A stretch of DNA of 63,138 nt from Ferruginibacter sp. (GTDB lineage: Bacteria; Bacteroidota; Bacteroidia; Chitinophagales; Chitinophagaceae). The DNA is taken from positions 1 to 63,138 of the forward strand of contig JANYGZ010000040.1 of assembly GCA_025362235.1 (NCBI GenBank), given 5' to 3'. The position numbers were made by a program, and so were the translations under genes. Below the pieces are notes generated by a model. That model did not search any database. It saw only the letters and a list, made by a program, of their open reading frames with translations, and had not been told where the DNA came from. Shown here in pieces: positions 45,920 through 56,100 of this stretch (positions are counted from its first letter, which is position 1; every line of letters starts with the position of its first letter).

Positions 45920-46531
45920 ATGAAAAATAAATTAGCCCGGCTATTTGCTTTGATTGGATGGTTTGCCGTAATTGCTCAGTACATTTTGATGGTTCAAAAT
46001 GAGGAAGCTTCCATAGCAGAAACTACTATCAAGTTTTTTAGTTTTTTTACAATATTGACCAATATCCTGGTGGCCATTTATTTTACCTGTTTGATCTTTA
46101 CAAAAAATCAGGAGTCGAAATTAATTGGCAGGCCCGGAACGCTTACTGCAATAACTATTTACATCACAATGGTTGGACTGGTTTACCAGGTTGCCTTAAG
46201 GCATCTTTGGAAACCTCAAGGGCTGCAGTTAATAGTAAATGAATTGCTTCATTCTGTTATACCGGTTTTGGTATTTATTTTTTGGTATTTATACGAAAGA
46301 ACCAAACCGGTTAAATATGCGCAAATATTTAAATGGGCCATTTATCCTTTAGCCTACTTATTTTATATTTTAGTCCGGGGAAGTTTTTCTAATTTATACC
46401 CATACCCTTTTATTAATGTTACCAATTTAGGTATGACAAAAGCGCTGATAAATGCAGGGGTGATATTGGTTATGTTTTTAACAATTGCTGCGTTGTTACT
46501 TTTTATTGGTAAATCAATTATTAAAAGGTAA
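45920..46531 (+). CDS. Pr6Pr family membrane protein
   Basis: 203 residues with six membrane helices. Family marks are FFSFFTILTNILVAIYF in helix 2, VALRHLWKPQGLQLIVNELLHSVIPVLVFIFWYLY in the middle and YPYPFINV before the last helix. Pr6Pr proteins are integral membrane proteins of unknown function, similar in topology to androgen-induced hydrolases. Single gene, AT-rich leader. Confidence 0.9.
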   Translation: MKNKLARLFALIGWFAVIAQYILMVQNEEASIAETTIKFFSFFTILTNILVAIYFTCLIFTKNQESKLIGRPGTLTAITIYITMVGLVYQVALRHLWKPQGLQLIVNELLHSVIPVLVFIFWYLYERTKPVKYAQIFKWAIYPLAYLFYILVRGSFSNLYPYPFINVTNLGMTKALINAGVILVMFLTIAALLLFIGKSIIKR

Positions 46532-46621
46532 TAAGTTTATCCGCTTTGGTTTGTGAGGACAGGATGTGAAGATTACTTTAAAAAAAATTAAAATTATTGT
46601 ACCAACTACAAAAAAGTATAA

Positions 46622-46644
46622 GTGGTTTGTGTGCTACAAACCAC
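46622..46644. repeat. Palindromic intergenic repeat
   Basis: GTGGTTTGT-GTGCT-ACAAACCAC, 9 bp perfect stem, followed by GGCCGG. Same family as 43301. Confidence 0.8.
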
Positions 46645-46733
46645 GGCCGGGGTTTTATTCATAAATTAATGTGGATTGAAGCGATGGATAAGAAAATTGC
46701 AAAAGTAATAACCTAAAATTAAAATACATAAAA

Positions 46734-47939
46734 ATGAAAAATAAAAACCAATTGCTTTTTTGTGGCGCACTGCTTTTATCAATGCTGGCTTGCAATAATA
46801 ATACAGGCAGCAAACAGGCAACAGCGGATGGCTATTCCATCAATGGTAAAATAGCTGGGCTACATTCGGGAGGTATAAAATTAGTAAGTTATAACGATGA
46901 TGACCGAACCTCTAAAACAATTGACAGCATTGCGTTTAACAATGATACCTTTCACCTGAAAGGCAAATTGAATAATGCACAAATGATGACATTGTTTATT
47001 GAACCCGGCGGCTGGTCTATGCCTGTGTTTGTTGAAAACAGCATAATAAGTATTGATGCAGATACTACAGCCTCCCAACACTATGACGACACAAAATATG
47101 GCGGAACTGCAGGAGCGGTAATAAATAAATATTCTATATCTGGTTCTCAAGGCCAAGACGAATGGATGAAATATCAAAAAGATCCGGGGCAGAAAAGATT
47201 TGATTCTGCTTTTGCACCACTTGAAAGAGCATTGAATGTAGAAAAAGATATTGACAAAGAATATAAAATAAGAGATCAGATAGACTCTGTGAGGAAATTG
47301 CAAAATGACTGGAAACAAAACTGGATAAATGATTTTGCAGATAAGAATCCATCTTCTGCAGCGGGCATTTATATGTTAAGTGAGTTGTACCGTTATTATT
47401 CAACCATGCCAATTATAAGTTTGGAAGCCAGCTTAAATAAATTTAGTAGCAATCTTAAAACATCTCCATATTATAAAAGCATATCGGCTTCACTCCACAA
47501 ACGAAAAGCATTACTGCCAGGCCAGATTGCGCCAGATTTTACATTATTAAAAAAAGACAGCAGTTCTTTTACATTAACCTCTACCAGGGGTAAATATATA
47601 ATGATAGATTTTTGGGCCAGTTGGTGTCATCCCTGCAGGCAAGCCATTCCGCATTGGAAAGAAGTGTATAAAAAATATCATGCAAAAGGGTTCGAGATTG
47701 TAAGTGTTTCCGACGATAGCCGTTGGGGCGATTGGATTAAAGCCATGGATGTAGAAAAAATGCCCTGGCTGCAGGTAGTAGATGAATTTCCAATAAAAAA
47801 TATGCCTGCAAAAGTTGGCACGCTGTACATGACAAGCTTTATCCCTTTTTATGTGCTGATTGATAAAGACGGAAAAATAATTTTATACACAGATAATGAA
47901 AATGAAATTGATGCCAAGCTCAAAGAGCTGATAGGGTGA
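46734..47939 (+). CDS. TlpA-like thioredoxin-fold lipoprotein with DUF4369 domain
   Basis: 401 residues. Lipobox Met-Leu-Ala-Cys at residue 20. Residues about 30-140 fit DUF4369, a beta domain common in Bacteroidota (YSINGKIAGLHSGGIKLV...). The C-terminal ~140 residues are a thioredoxin fold with WASWCHPCRQAIP, the redox-active CxxC motif, and a cis-Pro region near SFIPFYVLIDKDG. Probably a periplasmic thiol-disulfide reductase. Preceded by an intergenic palindrome. Confidence 0.92.
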   Translation: MKNKNQLLFCGALLLSMLACNNNTGSKQATADGYSINGKIAGLHSGGIKLVSYNDDDRTSKTIDSIAFNNDTFHLKGKLNNAQMMTLFIEPGGWSMPVFVENSIISIDADTTASQHYDDTKYGGTAGAVINKYSISGSQGQDEWMKYQKDPGQKRFDSAFAPLERALNVEKDIDKEYKIRDQIDSVRKLQNDWKQNWINDFADKNPSSAAGIYMLSELYRYYSTMPIISLEASLNKFSSNLKTSPYYKSISASLHKRKALLPGQIAPDFTLLKKDSSSFTLTSTRGKYIMIDFWASWCHPCRQAIPHWKEVYKKYHAKGFEIVSVSDDSRWGDWIKAMDVEKMPWLQVVDEFPIKNMPAKVGTLYMTSFIPFYVLIDKDGKIILYTDNENEIDAKLKELIG

Positions 47940-47947
47940 TATTCAGG

Positions 47948-48419
47948 CCAAAAACTAATTTATTTAATCCAGGCGGGCCAATAGATATGGAAAAATCCAA
48001 CAAAGTTTTTAATGAAATGCCCGCACATTGGAATGATCATAATTTTGGCTCCTGGACAATTAAAAATTAAAGCTTCCAAAACAATAATTGGGTTTAGCGG
48101 GTTATCATACAGGATGTATGGAAAGGAATTAAAATTGAATGTAGGATATCGATTTGACAAAGATTTTTGGGGACAGGGTTATGCAACTGAATTGGCTGCA
48201 TACACCATTAATTATGGATTCAGTAAATTGCAGAAAAACCAGATATTTGCCATAGTGAGGCCAAAACATGCTGCGTCAATAAAGGTGTTAGAAAAATGCA
48301 ATATGAAATTATTGGGTAAACTGGATGATGTTCCGAATGAAGAAAATAGTTTGGTGTATATTATCGAAAACCCTGCATCGGTAGGCAAAGCAACAAATAT
48401 TTCGATTGAAATGTCCTAA
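47948..48419 (+). pseudogene. GNAT acetyltransferase, frameshifted and lacking its N-terminus
   Basis: Two frames encode a RimJ/RimL-like acetyltransferase. The first reads FNPGGPIDMEKSNKVF, then AHWNDHNFGSWTIKN and a stop near 48070; the second picks up from the duplicated ATTAAAAATTAAA and continues IIGFSGLSY and VGYRFDKDFWGQGYATELAA (acetyl-CoA loop) to the end. The expected first 25-30 residues are absent; the sequence runs straight into the end of the TlpA-like gene. It is therefore a damaged gene. Confidence 0.7.
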
Positions 48420-48975
48420 ATTGACAATAATAAAAATTTTAACATGCAAAAAAATTTTAACCACATTCTTCACTTGCCTTATACTGACGCAAGTTTTCGG
48501 GCAAACAGAACGAAAGCTATCAACCTATCTTTCGGTTCAGTATAATCACACCATGTATGATATCACAAGCGGTAATAATCCATGGGGTATCGGGCTTGGT
48601 TTACAAACATTTTTTAATACCAAAACAAAATTTAAACCAACAGTTGAATTTACAGCAGACACCTATCTTGCAGACGATAAAGTTGCAAGAGTAAATACGG
48701 ATGGTAAAATTATTGATGATGTAAGAAGTATGTTTAATCTTTTTGCAGGGGCTTCATTTCAGCCAAAACAAAATGTATATTTTTCAATTATTGCAGGGCC
48801 AAGTTTTATAAATGGGCAAACGCTGTTTGGAATAAAACCATCATTGGGTTTTTACTTTTCAAATAAACAAAAATGGACGGCGAAACTTTCGTACATAAAT
48901 ATTTTCAACCGGGATAAAGAGACACAAGAAGATTTTGGAACCATTAGTTTGGCAGTAGGCTTAAAATTATTTTAG
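48406..48975 (+). CDS. Outer-membrane beta-barrel-like protein with uncertain start
   Basis: About 170-189 residues: signal peptide (ILTTFFTCLILTQVFGQ) and a body of alternating strands ending Gly-Leu-Lys-Leu-Phe, as in small outer-membrane barrels. In the open frame only TTG codons (48406, 48421) precede the signal peptide. An ATG at 48443 would give MQKILTTFF directly if the A7 run after it had one base less. The gene may thus be switched off by slippage, misread, or started at TTG. Confidence 0.65.
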   Translation: MKCPKLTIIKILTCKKILTTFFTCLILTQVFGQTERKLSTYLSVQYNHTMYDITSGNNPWGIGLGLQTFFNTKTKFKPTVEFTADTYLADDKVARVNTDGKIIDDVRSMFNLFAGASFQPKQNVYFSIIAGPSFINGQTLFGIKPSLGFYFSNKQKWTAKLSYINIFNRDKETQEDFGTISLAVGLKLF

Positions 48976-49005
48976 CACTGACCTGACAAAATAAAAACTA
49001 CCATT

Positions 49006-49404
49006 ATGACAACAAAGGAAGGTAAAACAGCTTTCGCTCCTGAGCTTTTTATCAATAACGGAATTAAAGACATTTCGTTTTATGAAAATGCTTTTGGGGC
49101 AAAAGAAATAATGCGTTTCTCCAACGATGACGGCAGCCTTCACGTTGCAGAACTTTCTATTGATGGAACCATTTTTCATGTACACGAAATAACAGCATCA
49201 CCATCTTTCTTTACACCCGATAAACACAATGGGTCTACAATCCGTATCGGCTTATTTGTTGAAGATGTGGATGAAGTGATCAACAATGCACTTAAAGCGG
49301 GAGCAATTGAAATCAGTCCTGCGCAAGATTACGAATATGGTTACAGGCAGGGAATAATTAAAGACCCGTTTGGACATTATTGGCAAATACAGAAAAAAAT
49401 ATAG
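49006..49404 (+). CDS. VOC-family (glyoxalase/PhnB-like) protein
   Basis: 132 residues with the paired beta-alpha-beta fold of the vicinal oxygen chelate superfamily: APELFINNGIKDISFYENAFGA, HVAELSIDGTIFHVHE, IGLFVEDVDEVINNALKAGA and IIKDPFGHYWQIQKK. Close to the PhnB/YdcZ-like group whose reaction is unknown. Metal ligands are not all evident. Start ATG 49006 fits the family. Confidence 0.88.
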   Translation: MTTKEGKTAFAPELFINNGIKDISFYENAFGAKEIMRFSNDDGSLHVAELSIDGTIFHVHEITASPSFFTPDKHNGSTIRIGLFVEDVDEVINNALKAGAIEISPAQDYEYGYRQGIIKDPFGHYWQIQKKI

Positions 49405-49493
49405 CCAGGTATAACCAAAACAATGCTGTTTTGCATAACATCTTATATCATATATTTACCTGTTGGCGGTCAGCTTAACAGACAACATACACT

Positions 49494-50048
49494 ATGACAA
49501 ATTTTGACTTAGAAGAAGAACTTAGACCGAACTTAAGTTCAGGTGAAAAACTTATCTGGACAGGAAAACCAAAGACAGGAATTGTATTTAGAAGTTCTGA
49601 CGCTTTTATGATTCCATTCAGTTTGCTTTGGGGTGGTTTTGCATTGTTTTGGGAGACAAGTGTAATTACAACTGGAGCTCCTTTTTTCTTTAAACTTTGG
49701 GGAATTCCATTTGTTTTAGTTGGACTTTATATAATTGTCGGACGCTTTTTTGTAGACGCAAAGAAAAGAGCAAATACAATTTACGGAATAACACCAGACA
49801 GGATAATTATAAAATCTGGCATATTTAGCAGAGACATAAAATCATTAAATATTAGGACACTTTCCGAAATAACAATAAATCAAAAGGCAAACAATAGTGG
49901 GACAATTACTCTTGGGCCAGCAGACATAAGATATTCAATGATGCAAGGAATGGAATTCCCTGGAGCAAAACAACCGCCAAGACTTGAATTCATTGAAGAT
50001 GTAAAAAATGTTTACGACAAAATAATTGACTTGCAAAAACAAAAGTAA
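49494..50048 (+). CDS. Membrane protein with bacterial PH domain
   Basis: 184 residues: an N-terminal region with LSSGEKLIWTGKPKTGIVF, two membrane helices (about 36-55 and 67-88), then a bacterial PH-type beta domain (YGITPDRIIIKSGIFSRDIKSLNI...LEFIEDVKNVYDKI). Such proteins are common and of unknown function. Single gene. Confidence 0.8.
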   Translation: MTNFDLEEELRPNLSSGEKLIWTGKPKTGIVFRSSDAFMIPFSLLWGGFALFWETSVITTGAPFFFKLWGIPFVLVGLYIIVGRFFVDAKKRANTIYGITPDRIIIKSGIFSRDIKSLNIRTLSEITINQKANNSGTITLGPADIRYSMMQGMEFPGAKQPPRLEFIEDVKNVYDKIIDLQKQK

Positions 50049-50330
50049 CGACAGACAAATAGCCGAACCGCCAACTGTCGTCCTCAAATAGGTTGACCCT
50101 TCATTCCGCTCTGAGTCTTCAAAAATCTTCCCAGGCGAGGTCTGACCTTAGCCGACTCACCGTTCTACTGAGCCGAAATAATTAATTGCCCTACATAAGA
50201 GATGACATCTTTCTGAAAGCACTTTCAACTTTGTGGTATGTTTTAAAAAGATTTCATCTCTGCGCAGACTTCACCAATTCCAAATACAAATCAGTGGGGC
50301 TATTTCTTCCAAAGCAAGCTTTCCAAACAA

Positions 50331-50460
50331 TCCCTCCGCCATCATTCGTGGCTCACGAACCATTTCCGCCAACAGTTTCTGACAATCTCTACAGACATTG
50401 AAATCATTCCCTATATAAAACTGTAAATATATTTTGTAAAAAGCCAAACTCATCAATACC
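50331..50460. repeat. Dispersed intergenic repeat (second copy)
   Basis: Contains ATTCGTGGCTCACGAACCAT and TAAAACTGTAAATATATTTT and ends AAAAAGCCAAACTCATCAAT, matching the copy at 41879-41985. The upstream stretch from 50049 to 50330 holds no gene I can support. Confidence 0.7.
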
Positions 50461-50475
50461 AGTTTCATAAAAGAA

Positions 50476-50634
50476 CGTTGTCCCTGCTTTCCATCCAATG
50501 CAAAAAAGTTTTACTACAATTTTCCAGACCCGGCAAAAGCAAATGGAAATGAAGAAGAAATAAAGCAAGCGTTTCAAAGCGTCAGGCAATTAATTAAAAG
50601 CTATGCAGCAACTTTTGTTATAGACAATCTCTAA
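50476..50634 (+). pseudogene. C-terminal fragment of an ArsC-type protein-tyrosine phosphatase
   Basis: About 52 codons with the C-terminal pattern of arsenate reductases of the low-molecular-weight phosphatase type: CPCFPSN, FPDPAKANGNEEEIKQAFQS, then VRQLIKSYA and TAA at 50632. The N-terminal part, with the catalytic Cys, is missing; an intergenic repeat ends where the homology begins. Confidence 0.7.
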
Positions 50635-50680
50635 CAAGCCGCACGAAGAAGAGTATTCGGTCTCCTCTTTGGTTCGTGTT

Positions 50681-50715
50681 CTCCGCCGTGGTTCGTGTGT
50701 CGAACCACGGCGGAG
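50681..50715. repeat. Palindromic intergenic repeat, longest stem
   Basis: CTCCGCCGTGGTTCG-TGTGT-CGAACCACGGCGGAG, a perfect 15 bp stem. Best copy of the palindrome family in the window, between the ArsC relic and the SMR exporter gene. Confidence 0.9.
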
Positions 50716-50810
50716 GGCCCTTATTCTTTGGGGTTTGGCCGAAAAAATTTTTATCTTTAAAGAGTCAAAGGCAAAAACACCGCCGATACAGAAAATAAAA
50801 AATAAAAGAA

Positions 50811-51137
50811 ATGAATTGGGTTGTTTTAATTATAGCAGGATTATTTGAGGTAGGGTTTGCTTTTTGTTTAGGCAAAGCGAAAGAAGCAACAGGAACAGCC
50901 ACTTATTGGTGGTTTGGTGGTTTTTTAATTTTCCTTACAATAAGTATGTTATTGCTTATCAAAGCCACGCAAACACTTCCTATCGGGACAGCTTATGCCA
51001 TATGGACAGGAATCGGAGCCGTAGGAACTGTTTTAATAGGCATACTTGTATTCAAAGACCCAGCTAACTTTTGGCGGATATTTTTTATCATTACGCTTAT
51101 CGGTTCTATCATTGGACTAAAAGCCGTTTCTCACTAA
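50811..51137 (+). CDS. sugE: SMR-family exporter, SugE/Gdx-like
   Basis: 108 residues with four membrane helices. The key Glu is in AGLFEVGFAF (residue about 13), and TAYAIWTGIGAVGTVLIGI is typical of the SugE/Gdx branch, which exports guanidinium with proton antiport, rather than of the broad EmrE branch. A -7-like TATCTTTA lies at about 50752-50759. Its stop is followed after 8 bases by a truncated flavoprotein gene. Confidence 0.9.
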   Translation: MNWVVLIIAGLFEVGFAFCLGKAKEATGTATYWWFGGFLIFLTISMLLLIKATQTLPIGTAYAIWTGIGAVGTVLIGILVFKDPANFWRIFFIITLIGSIIGLKAVSH

Positions 51138-51145
51138 AATCTAAA

Positions 51146-51298
51146 ATGACAAAAAGCACTGTAATTATAGGCGGTGGCTTTGCAGGGATTAATGTTGCTT
51201 TGGAAATGCGAAACTATCTTCCAAAGCAATTGGAACGGGATCTTTTACGAAGAAAGACCGATAACTCAAAAGCACAAGCACATATCAAGTGCATTTGA
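51146..51298 (+). pseudogene. N-terminal fragment of an FAD-dependent NADH dehydrogenase-like gene
   Basis: 50 codons: MTKSTVIIGGGFAGINVALE is the Rossmann start (GxGxxG) of type-II NADH dehydrogenases, but the sequence then departs (LPKQLERDLLRRKTDNSKAQ) and stops. The rest of the gene is missing; the malic enzyme gene follows 57 bases later. A deletion joined the fragment to foreign sequence. Confidence 0.75.
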
Positions 51299-51355
51299 AA
51301 AGCATCGCTGTTATGAAAATGAATCAAAAACAAACCACTGAAAATTTCACTTCTT

Positions 51356-52954
51356 ATGAAGAAAGGACTGGATGTACTTCGTGATAAACAGCTCAATAAA
51401 TCCATTATTTTTACAAAGGAGGAAAGGAAAAAGTATGGTTTACAAGGGTTGTTGCCTTATGCTGTGGTAAGCCAAAAACAATTGATGATCCGGTTTATGG
51501 AAATGCTAAGGCGGCAGCCTTCGGACATAGACAGGTATATTATACTCTCATCACTGCAGGAGCGTAACGAAAGCTTGTTCTACCGTACTGTACTTGATAA
51601 TATAAAAGAAATTCTGCCCATTATTTACACGCCCACTGTAGGGGAAGCATGCAGAAAATTCTCTCATATCGCTCGTGAACCAAAGGGCTTTTTTATCACA
51701 CCCGATGATAAAGGCAACATCTCACGCATCCTGGACAATTGGCCGGAGAAAGATATCCGGGTTATTGTGATCACCGATGGGCAAAGGATACTCGGCCTGG
51801 GTGATCTGGGTGCCAACGGAATGGGCATCCCTATTGGTAAGCTGGTGTTGTATTCAGCATGTGCCGGCATTCCGCCAAAACACTGCCTGCCTATTGTGCT
51901 CGATGTAGGTACCAATAATAAAGAACTGCTTGACGATATACTTTACCTTGGATACCCCCATAAGCGGATAGATGGGAAATTGTACCTGGACCTTGTGGAA
52001 GAATTTGTGCTGGCTGTTCAGAAAAAGTATCCGAATGCGCTTATACAATTTGAAGATTTTCTGACACCCAACGCGTACGCTTTATTGAACAAATACAGGA
52101 ACCGCGTGCTTTGTTTTAATGATGACATACAGGGTACAGCTGCTGTGGCATTGGCTGGTGTGTATGCTTCTACGAGAATCACCGAACTACCATACACCTG
52201 TTTGCGCATCCTGTTTCTTGGAGCCGGTTCGGCAGCAACGGGCATTGCTGATCTAATGGTAGCAGCTTTCATAGATGAAAGGTTGAGCCGTGAAGAAGCA
52301 GTTGCTCATTTGTGGTTTGCAGATATTAATGGACTGGTGGTGAAAAGCAGGACAGACCTGATGGAACACAACAAACCATATGCCCATGAACACAAGGCGA
52401 TGGGACTGGTGGAGGCCATTGATGCCATCAAGCCCCATATTTTAATTGGTGCCACCGGTGCCCCCGGAACATTTACAAAGGATGTTATTGAACATATGAC
52501 CACTATTAATAAACGTCCTGTAATCTTTGCCCTCTCGAACCCCACCTCAAAAGCAGAATGTACCGCGGAGCAGGCTTATACATGGAGTAAAGGAAAGGCA
52601 GTTTTTGTAAGTGGCAGTCCTTTTAGCAGTTTCCACTTTAACGGTTTTAGTTTCAGACCTGGCCAAGGCAATAATGCGTATGTTTTCCCGGGCATAGGCC
52701 TGGGTGCCATTATTTGCGGAGCAAGATACATTCCTGATGAATTTTTTCTTGCTGCTGCACGCACGCTTGCACAACTGGTAACGCAGCAGGATATCAATGA
52801 AGGCTCTTTGTATCCTTCCCTGGAAGACATCCGGAAAATTTCTCTCGAAATTGCACTCAGCATTTGCAGAAAAGCCTGGTCATTAAAACTTGCCACAAAA
52901 AAACGTCCTGAAAATATAAGAAAGGTGATTACAAAATTCATGTACAACCCATAA
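51356..52954 (+). CDS. maeA: NAD-dependent malic enzyme
   Basis: 532 residues of the oxaloacetate-decarboxylating type, which turns malate to pyruvate, CO2 and NADH. Features: YTPTVGEACRKFS (catalytic Tyr), GLGDLGANGMGIPIGKL, QFEDFLTPNAYALL and FNDDIQGTAAVALAG (metal site), GAGSAATGIADLM (NAD site), LSNPTSKAECTAEQAY. The ATG at 51356 is the first in frame; upstream codons are open for a few residues to a stop. Full length. Confidence 0.96.
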   Translation: MKKGLDVLRDKQLNKSIIFTKEERKKYGLQGLLPYAVVSQKQLMIRFMEMLRRQPSDIDRYIILSSLQERNESLFYRTVLDNIKEILPIIYTPTVGEACRKFSHIAREPKGFFITPDDKGNISRILDNWPEKDIRVIVITDGQRILGLGDLGANGMGIPIGKLVLYSACAGIPPKHCLPIVLDVGTNNKELLDDILYLGYPHKRIDGKLYLDLVEEFVLAVQKKYPNALIQFEDFLTPNAYALLNKYRNRVLCFNDDIQGTAAVALAGVYASTRITELPYTCLRILFLGAGSAATGIADLMVAAFIDERLSREEAVAHLWFADINGLVVKSRTDLMEHNKPYAHEHKAMGLVEAIDAIKPHILIGATGAPGTFTKDVIEHMTTINKRPVIFALSNPTSKAECTAEQAYTWSKGKAVFVSGSPFSSFHFNGFSFRPGQGNNAYVFPGIGLGAIICGARYIPDEFFLAAARTLAQLVTQQDINEGSLYPSLEDIRKISLEIALSICRKAWSLKLATKKRPENIRKVITKFMYNP

Positions 52955-53022
52955 ACAAGGCTGAGCTAAATAATTGGGTGACAGCAATCATATTTGCTGA
53001 TTAAATTTCGCCCGGTGATGAT

Positions 53023-53066
53023 TTTCCCTCAACCGTGTTTCGTATACGAAACACGGTTGAGGGAAA
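53023..53066. terminator. Perfect 20 bp inverted repeat between convergent genes
   Basis: 53023-53042 pairs perfectly with 53047-53066 around TATA. The stem includes CAACCGTGTTTCG. It lies between the converging malic enzyme and M16 genes and can end transcription from both sides; the core also resembles the palindromic repeat family. Confidence 0.7.
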
Positions 53067-53100
53067 GGAGAAGTTGTTTTTAAGAATCGGCAGACCCCTC

Positions 53101-56100
53101 CTACTCTACAACCATCCAATAATCCCTTGGATAAATCCGGTGCAACTTTGTATCCACACCATCCTTTGATTGAAGATAAGTTTCGTAGGCAGCCATTTGT
53201 TTTTCTGCGCCAATAACAAAATTGCTTACGTTTTGTACATCCTTCATTTTAATGCCATAGCCGGGTAATATTTTTTCGTACACGCCATCTTTTCGTTTGT
53301 ACACTTCATCCATGAGGCCCGGCATTTTGCGCAGGCGCAATAAGGCTTTGCGAAAGTTACTGATTACTGTTGGGCTAAGCCCGTCAGTGATATCTGCAGC
53401 CATTGCTTCGCCCCTTTCTTCGTATCCGGCAGAGGAACGGTTGGCGCTTACGGCGAGTGAAAAAATGTATTCACTCATAGCCGGGTCGTTGGGTGTTTTT
53501 TTAATTTCATCAATTACAAAGCTGAGTGTTTGCGGCAACAGTGGTGTACGCTCTGCATAATAACTGAAATTGCCCGAGCCCGGCGAGCAACCCACCCCTG
53601 TGCTGTAAGATAAACCTGCACCGGTAGTTTTGGTGTACACACTTTGTTTGCCACCACCGGCAAATAATTGCGCCGCTAAAAACTGCAACAGTTTTTCACG
53701 GCTGGTATCTGCAAAGGTCAGCAGGCGCACCGCATTAATAAATACACCGGTAGCCGTATTGGGATTGATCAGCCCGACATACACTGGGTTTTCAGCAGTG
53801 CTCAGCCGTTGTTTCAATCTTTCATCAATCAATTTTTTAGCTGAATAGTTCGCCTTTGTTACACCATCTTTTGAAAGGCCTGCAAGCAGACTGTTGATAT
53901 TTTTTTGCAGTGCCAATTGCGAGGCACCGGAGCTGATAATAAACATTCTTGCATTGGCCGTGTGCAGCAATGTCTTTCTAACGTCATTCAAGTCAGCCAG
54001 TGTTTTTTCGGGTGTCTGCAACAGGTCCCGTTTCATTTGTTTGCACAGGTATTGCCAGTCTGCAATCAGCGATGCATCCGGTAGTTCGCTCATTACCTGG
54101 TCAAGGTCTTTGGCTGCTTCGGTAACCGTTTTTTTTGCGGTGGAATCCAAAGCGCCAAATGCACTGTAGATACTTTGCAATGGTTCGTCCATCACCACCA
54201 TAATGGTATTGAGGCCCTGTATTTTGGCAAGCAGTAATTTTAAACTGTCTCTTGACCCGGTGGCAGTGCCGAGTTTATCCAGGTAAGCAGCAGCGGCATT
54301 TCTGTCCGTGCCATTGCCTGCTTCCATCAGCATCCAGCGCAGGCGGTGTACATTGTGTGCTGCTGTTAAAAAAGACGATGTTGCCATCAGTAAAGGTTTA
54401 TCCTGCGAACGATACGCCGCAGCCGGATCATTCACCCAGGCTTCTTCTGCATTCTGCATGGTTTTTCTTTTGTTGCTCAGCACCTGGTTCACCAGGTCAC
54501 GTATACGGGAAATGTTTTCCATTTTCCAGTAAGGGTTTTGCAACACATCCGTCATCCATTGAACCGAGCTTTGCGATTCGGTAATGTTGTTGCCTGCTCC
54601 CTTCACCAATAATTCGACCCTGCCAGTTCTGCGGTTGGTGCTGTAGTTGCAGGTGAGGCTCAGTATCTGCTGGCGTTGCAATTGCATCATATCTTCATAA
54701 GAAATGGCTTTTCCATTTTTTATAATACCGGTTTGGGTAAGCAACTCAGGTAGCATGGCGAGATACACAAGTTTATCAGCAGGCATATTGTCAAGCTTCA
54801 ATGCAAGCCCAATGGTGGCACTTGTCATATTATTAAAGGTTGATGCAACCATAGGAATTTTATTGGCGAGTACAGTAGTTTTAAAATTCAACTGGTCATC
54901 CAATGTAAGCGGGGGATTATCAATAAATTTAATACTGTTTGCCGCTGCGGCGTTTTCAAGTGTGGCAGTGTTGGCATCATATTCTTCCTTGTATTTTTGA
55001 ATGGCTTCCTGGTCGCCGGTTACATTGTATTTTGTTTTTAATACCGCAATCTCTGCACTGGCTCTTAGTTTGGCGGCACTGTCCTGTTGGGCCAGTAACT
55101 GTGTGTTGGCTTTTGCCACCATCACGTAAGGCAATGCCGTGGTGAGTTTCCATTTGGTAAGATAACTGTTCCAAAAGTTTTTACCGGTGGCCAGCAGTTG
55201 ATCAATTTCTGCAAACTGTGGTACAAGGATAATTGATTTTTTAAAGTCTTTTATCTTGGCCATTTCATCCAGTTGCTGGTACCAGCTTTCGTAAGTATCC
55301 CTAAAGCCAAATTTGGGTGGCGTGTTGGTGAGTTTTGATAGGCTGCGTTTGTAATCGGTGAGGCTGTTTTTAAAACGCTGGTTAAACGCTTTCAGTTCCG
55401 GCGAACCATCATTAAAAGAAGCAATGCGGCTGAGTTCTTCCATCATTTTTTGCACGGCCATTGCCGCCTTTTCTTTGGTAAGATTAGCAGCACCCACATC
55501 AGTAATGCCAATGTACACCGGCTGTCCTGCATTGTTATCTAAGCCTGCAAACAGGCCCTGTGCACCCAAGTCAATTTCTTTTGTTTTGCTATCAATAAAT
55601 TTTTTGTACAGGTTGGTGCTGGCATCGCCTGCAAACACGGATAAAAAATTCGTGAGCATCAGTTCTTCCGTGGCGCTTAGTTTAAGTGTTGCCGGAAAAG
55701 CAAACAGCATCAGGCCGGGGTCTTGTTCATTGGTGCTGGGGTATTCTACCAGTTGCACCGTACCCTCGGGTGCCGCATTAGGGGCAGGCACAGTATTGTT
55801 GAATTGCTTTTTGTAGGCTGCAGGTTGCAACCTGTTTAGTATTTCATCAGTTTCCTTTAGCACTGCATCCAACGGCATTGTTTTGGGTAAAGAAGTAATG
55901 GCGCCCATATTGCCCAGGTGATAATTGAGCTCATGAAATTGTTTGATGTTGGCGGCATCAAGTATGCGGATATCATCAGGGTTGCCACCGGCATTAAAAC
56001 TAAGCGGGTGTGCATTGCCATACAATAATTTCGCCATGCCCACATAAGCCTGTGCATAGGGATTGTTCATAGATGTTTTCATCTCATTGTATACCGATCC

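Noticed and set aside
50049..50330. Possible transposase relic in the GC-richer stretch
   Set aside because: No recognisable motif in any frame and stops throughout.
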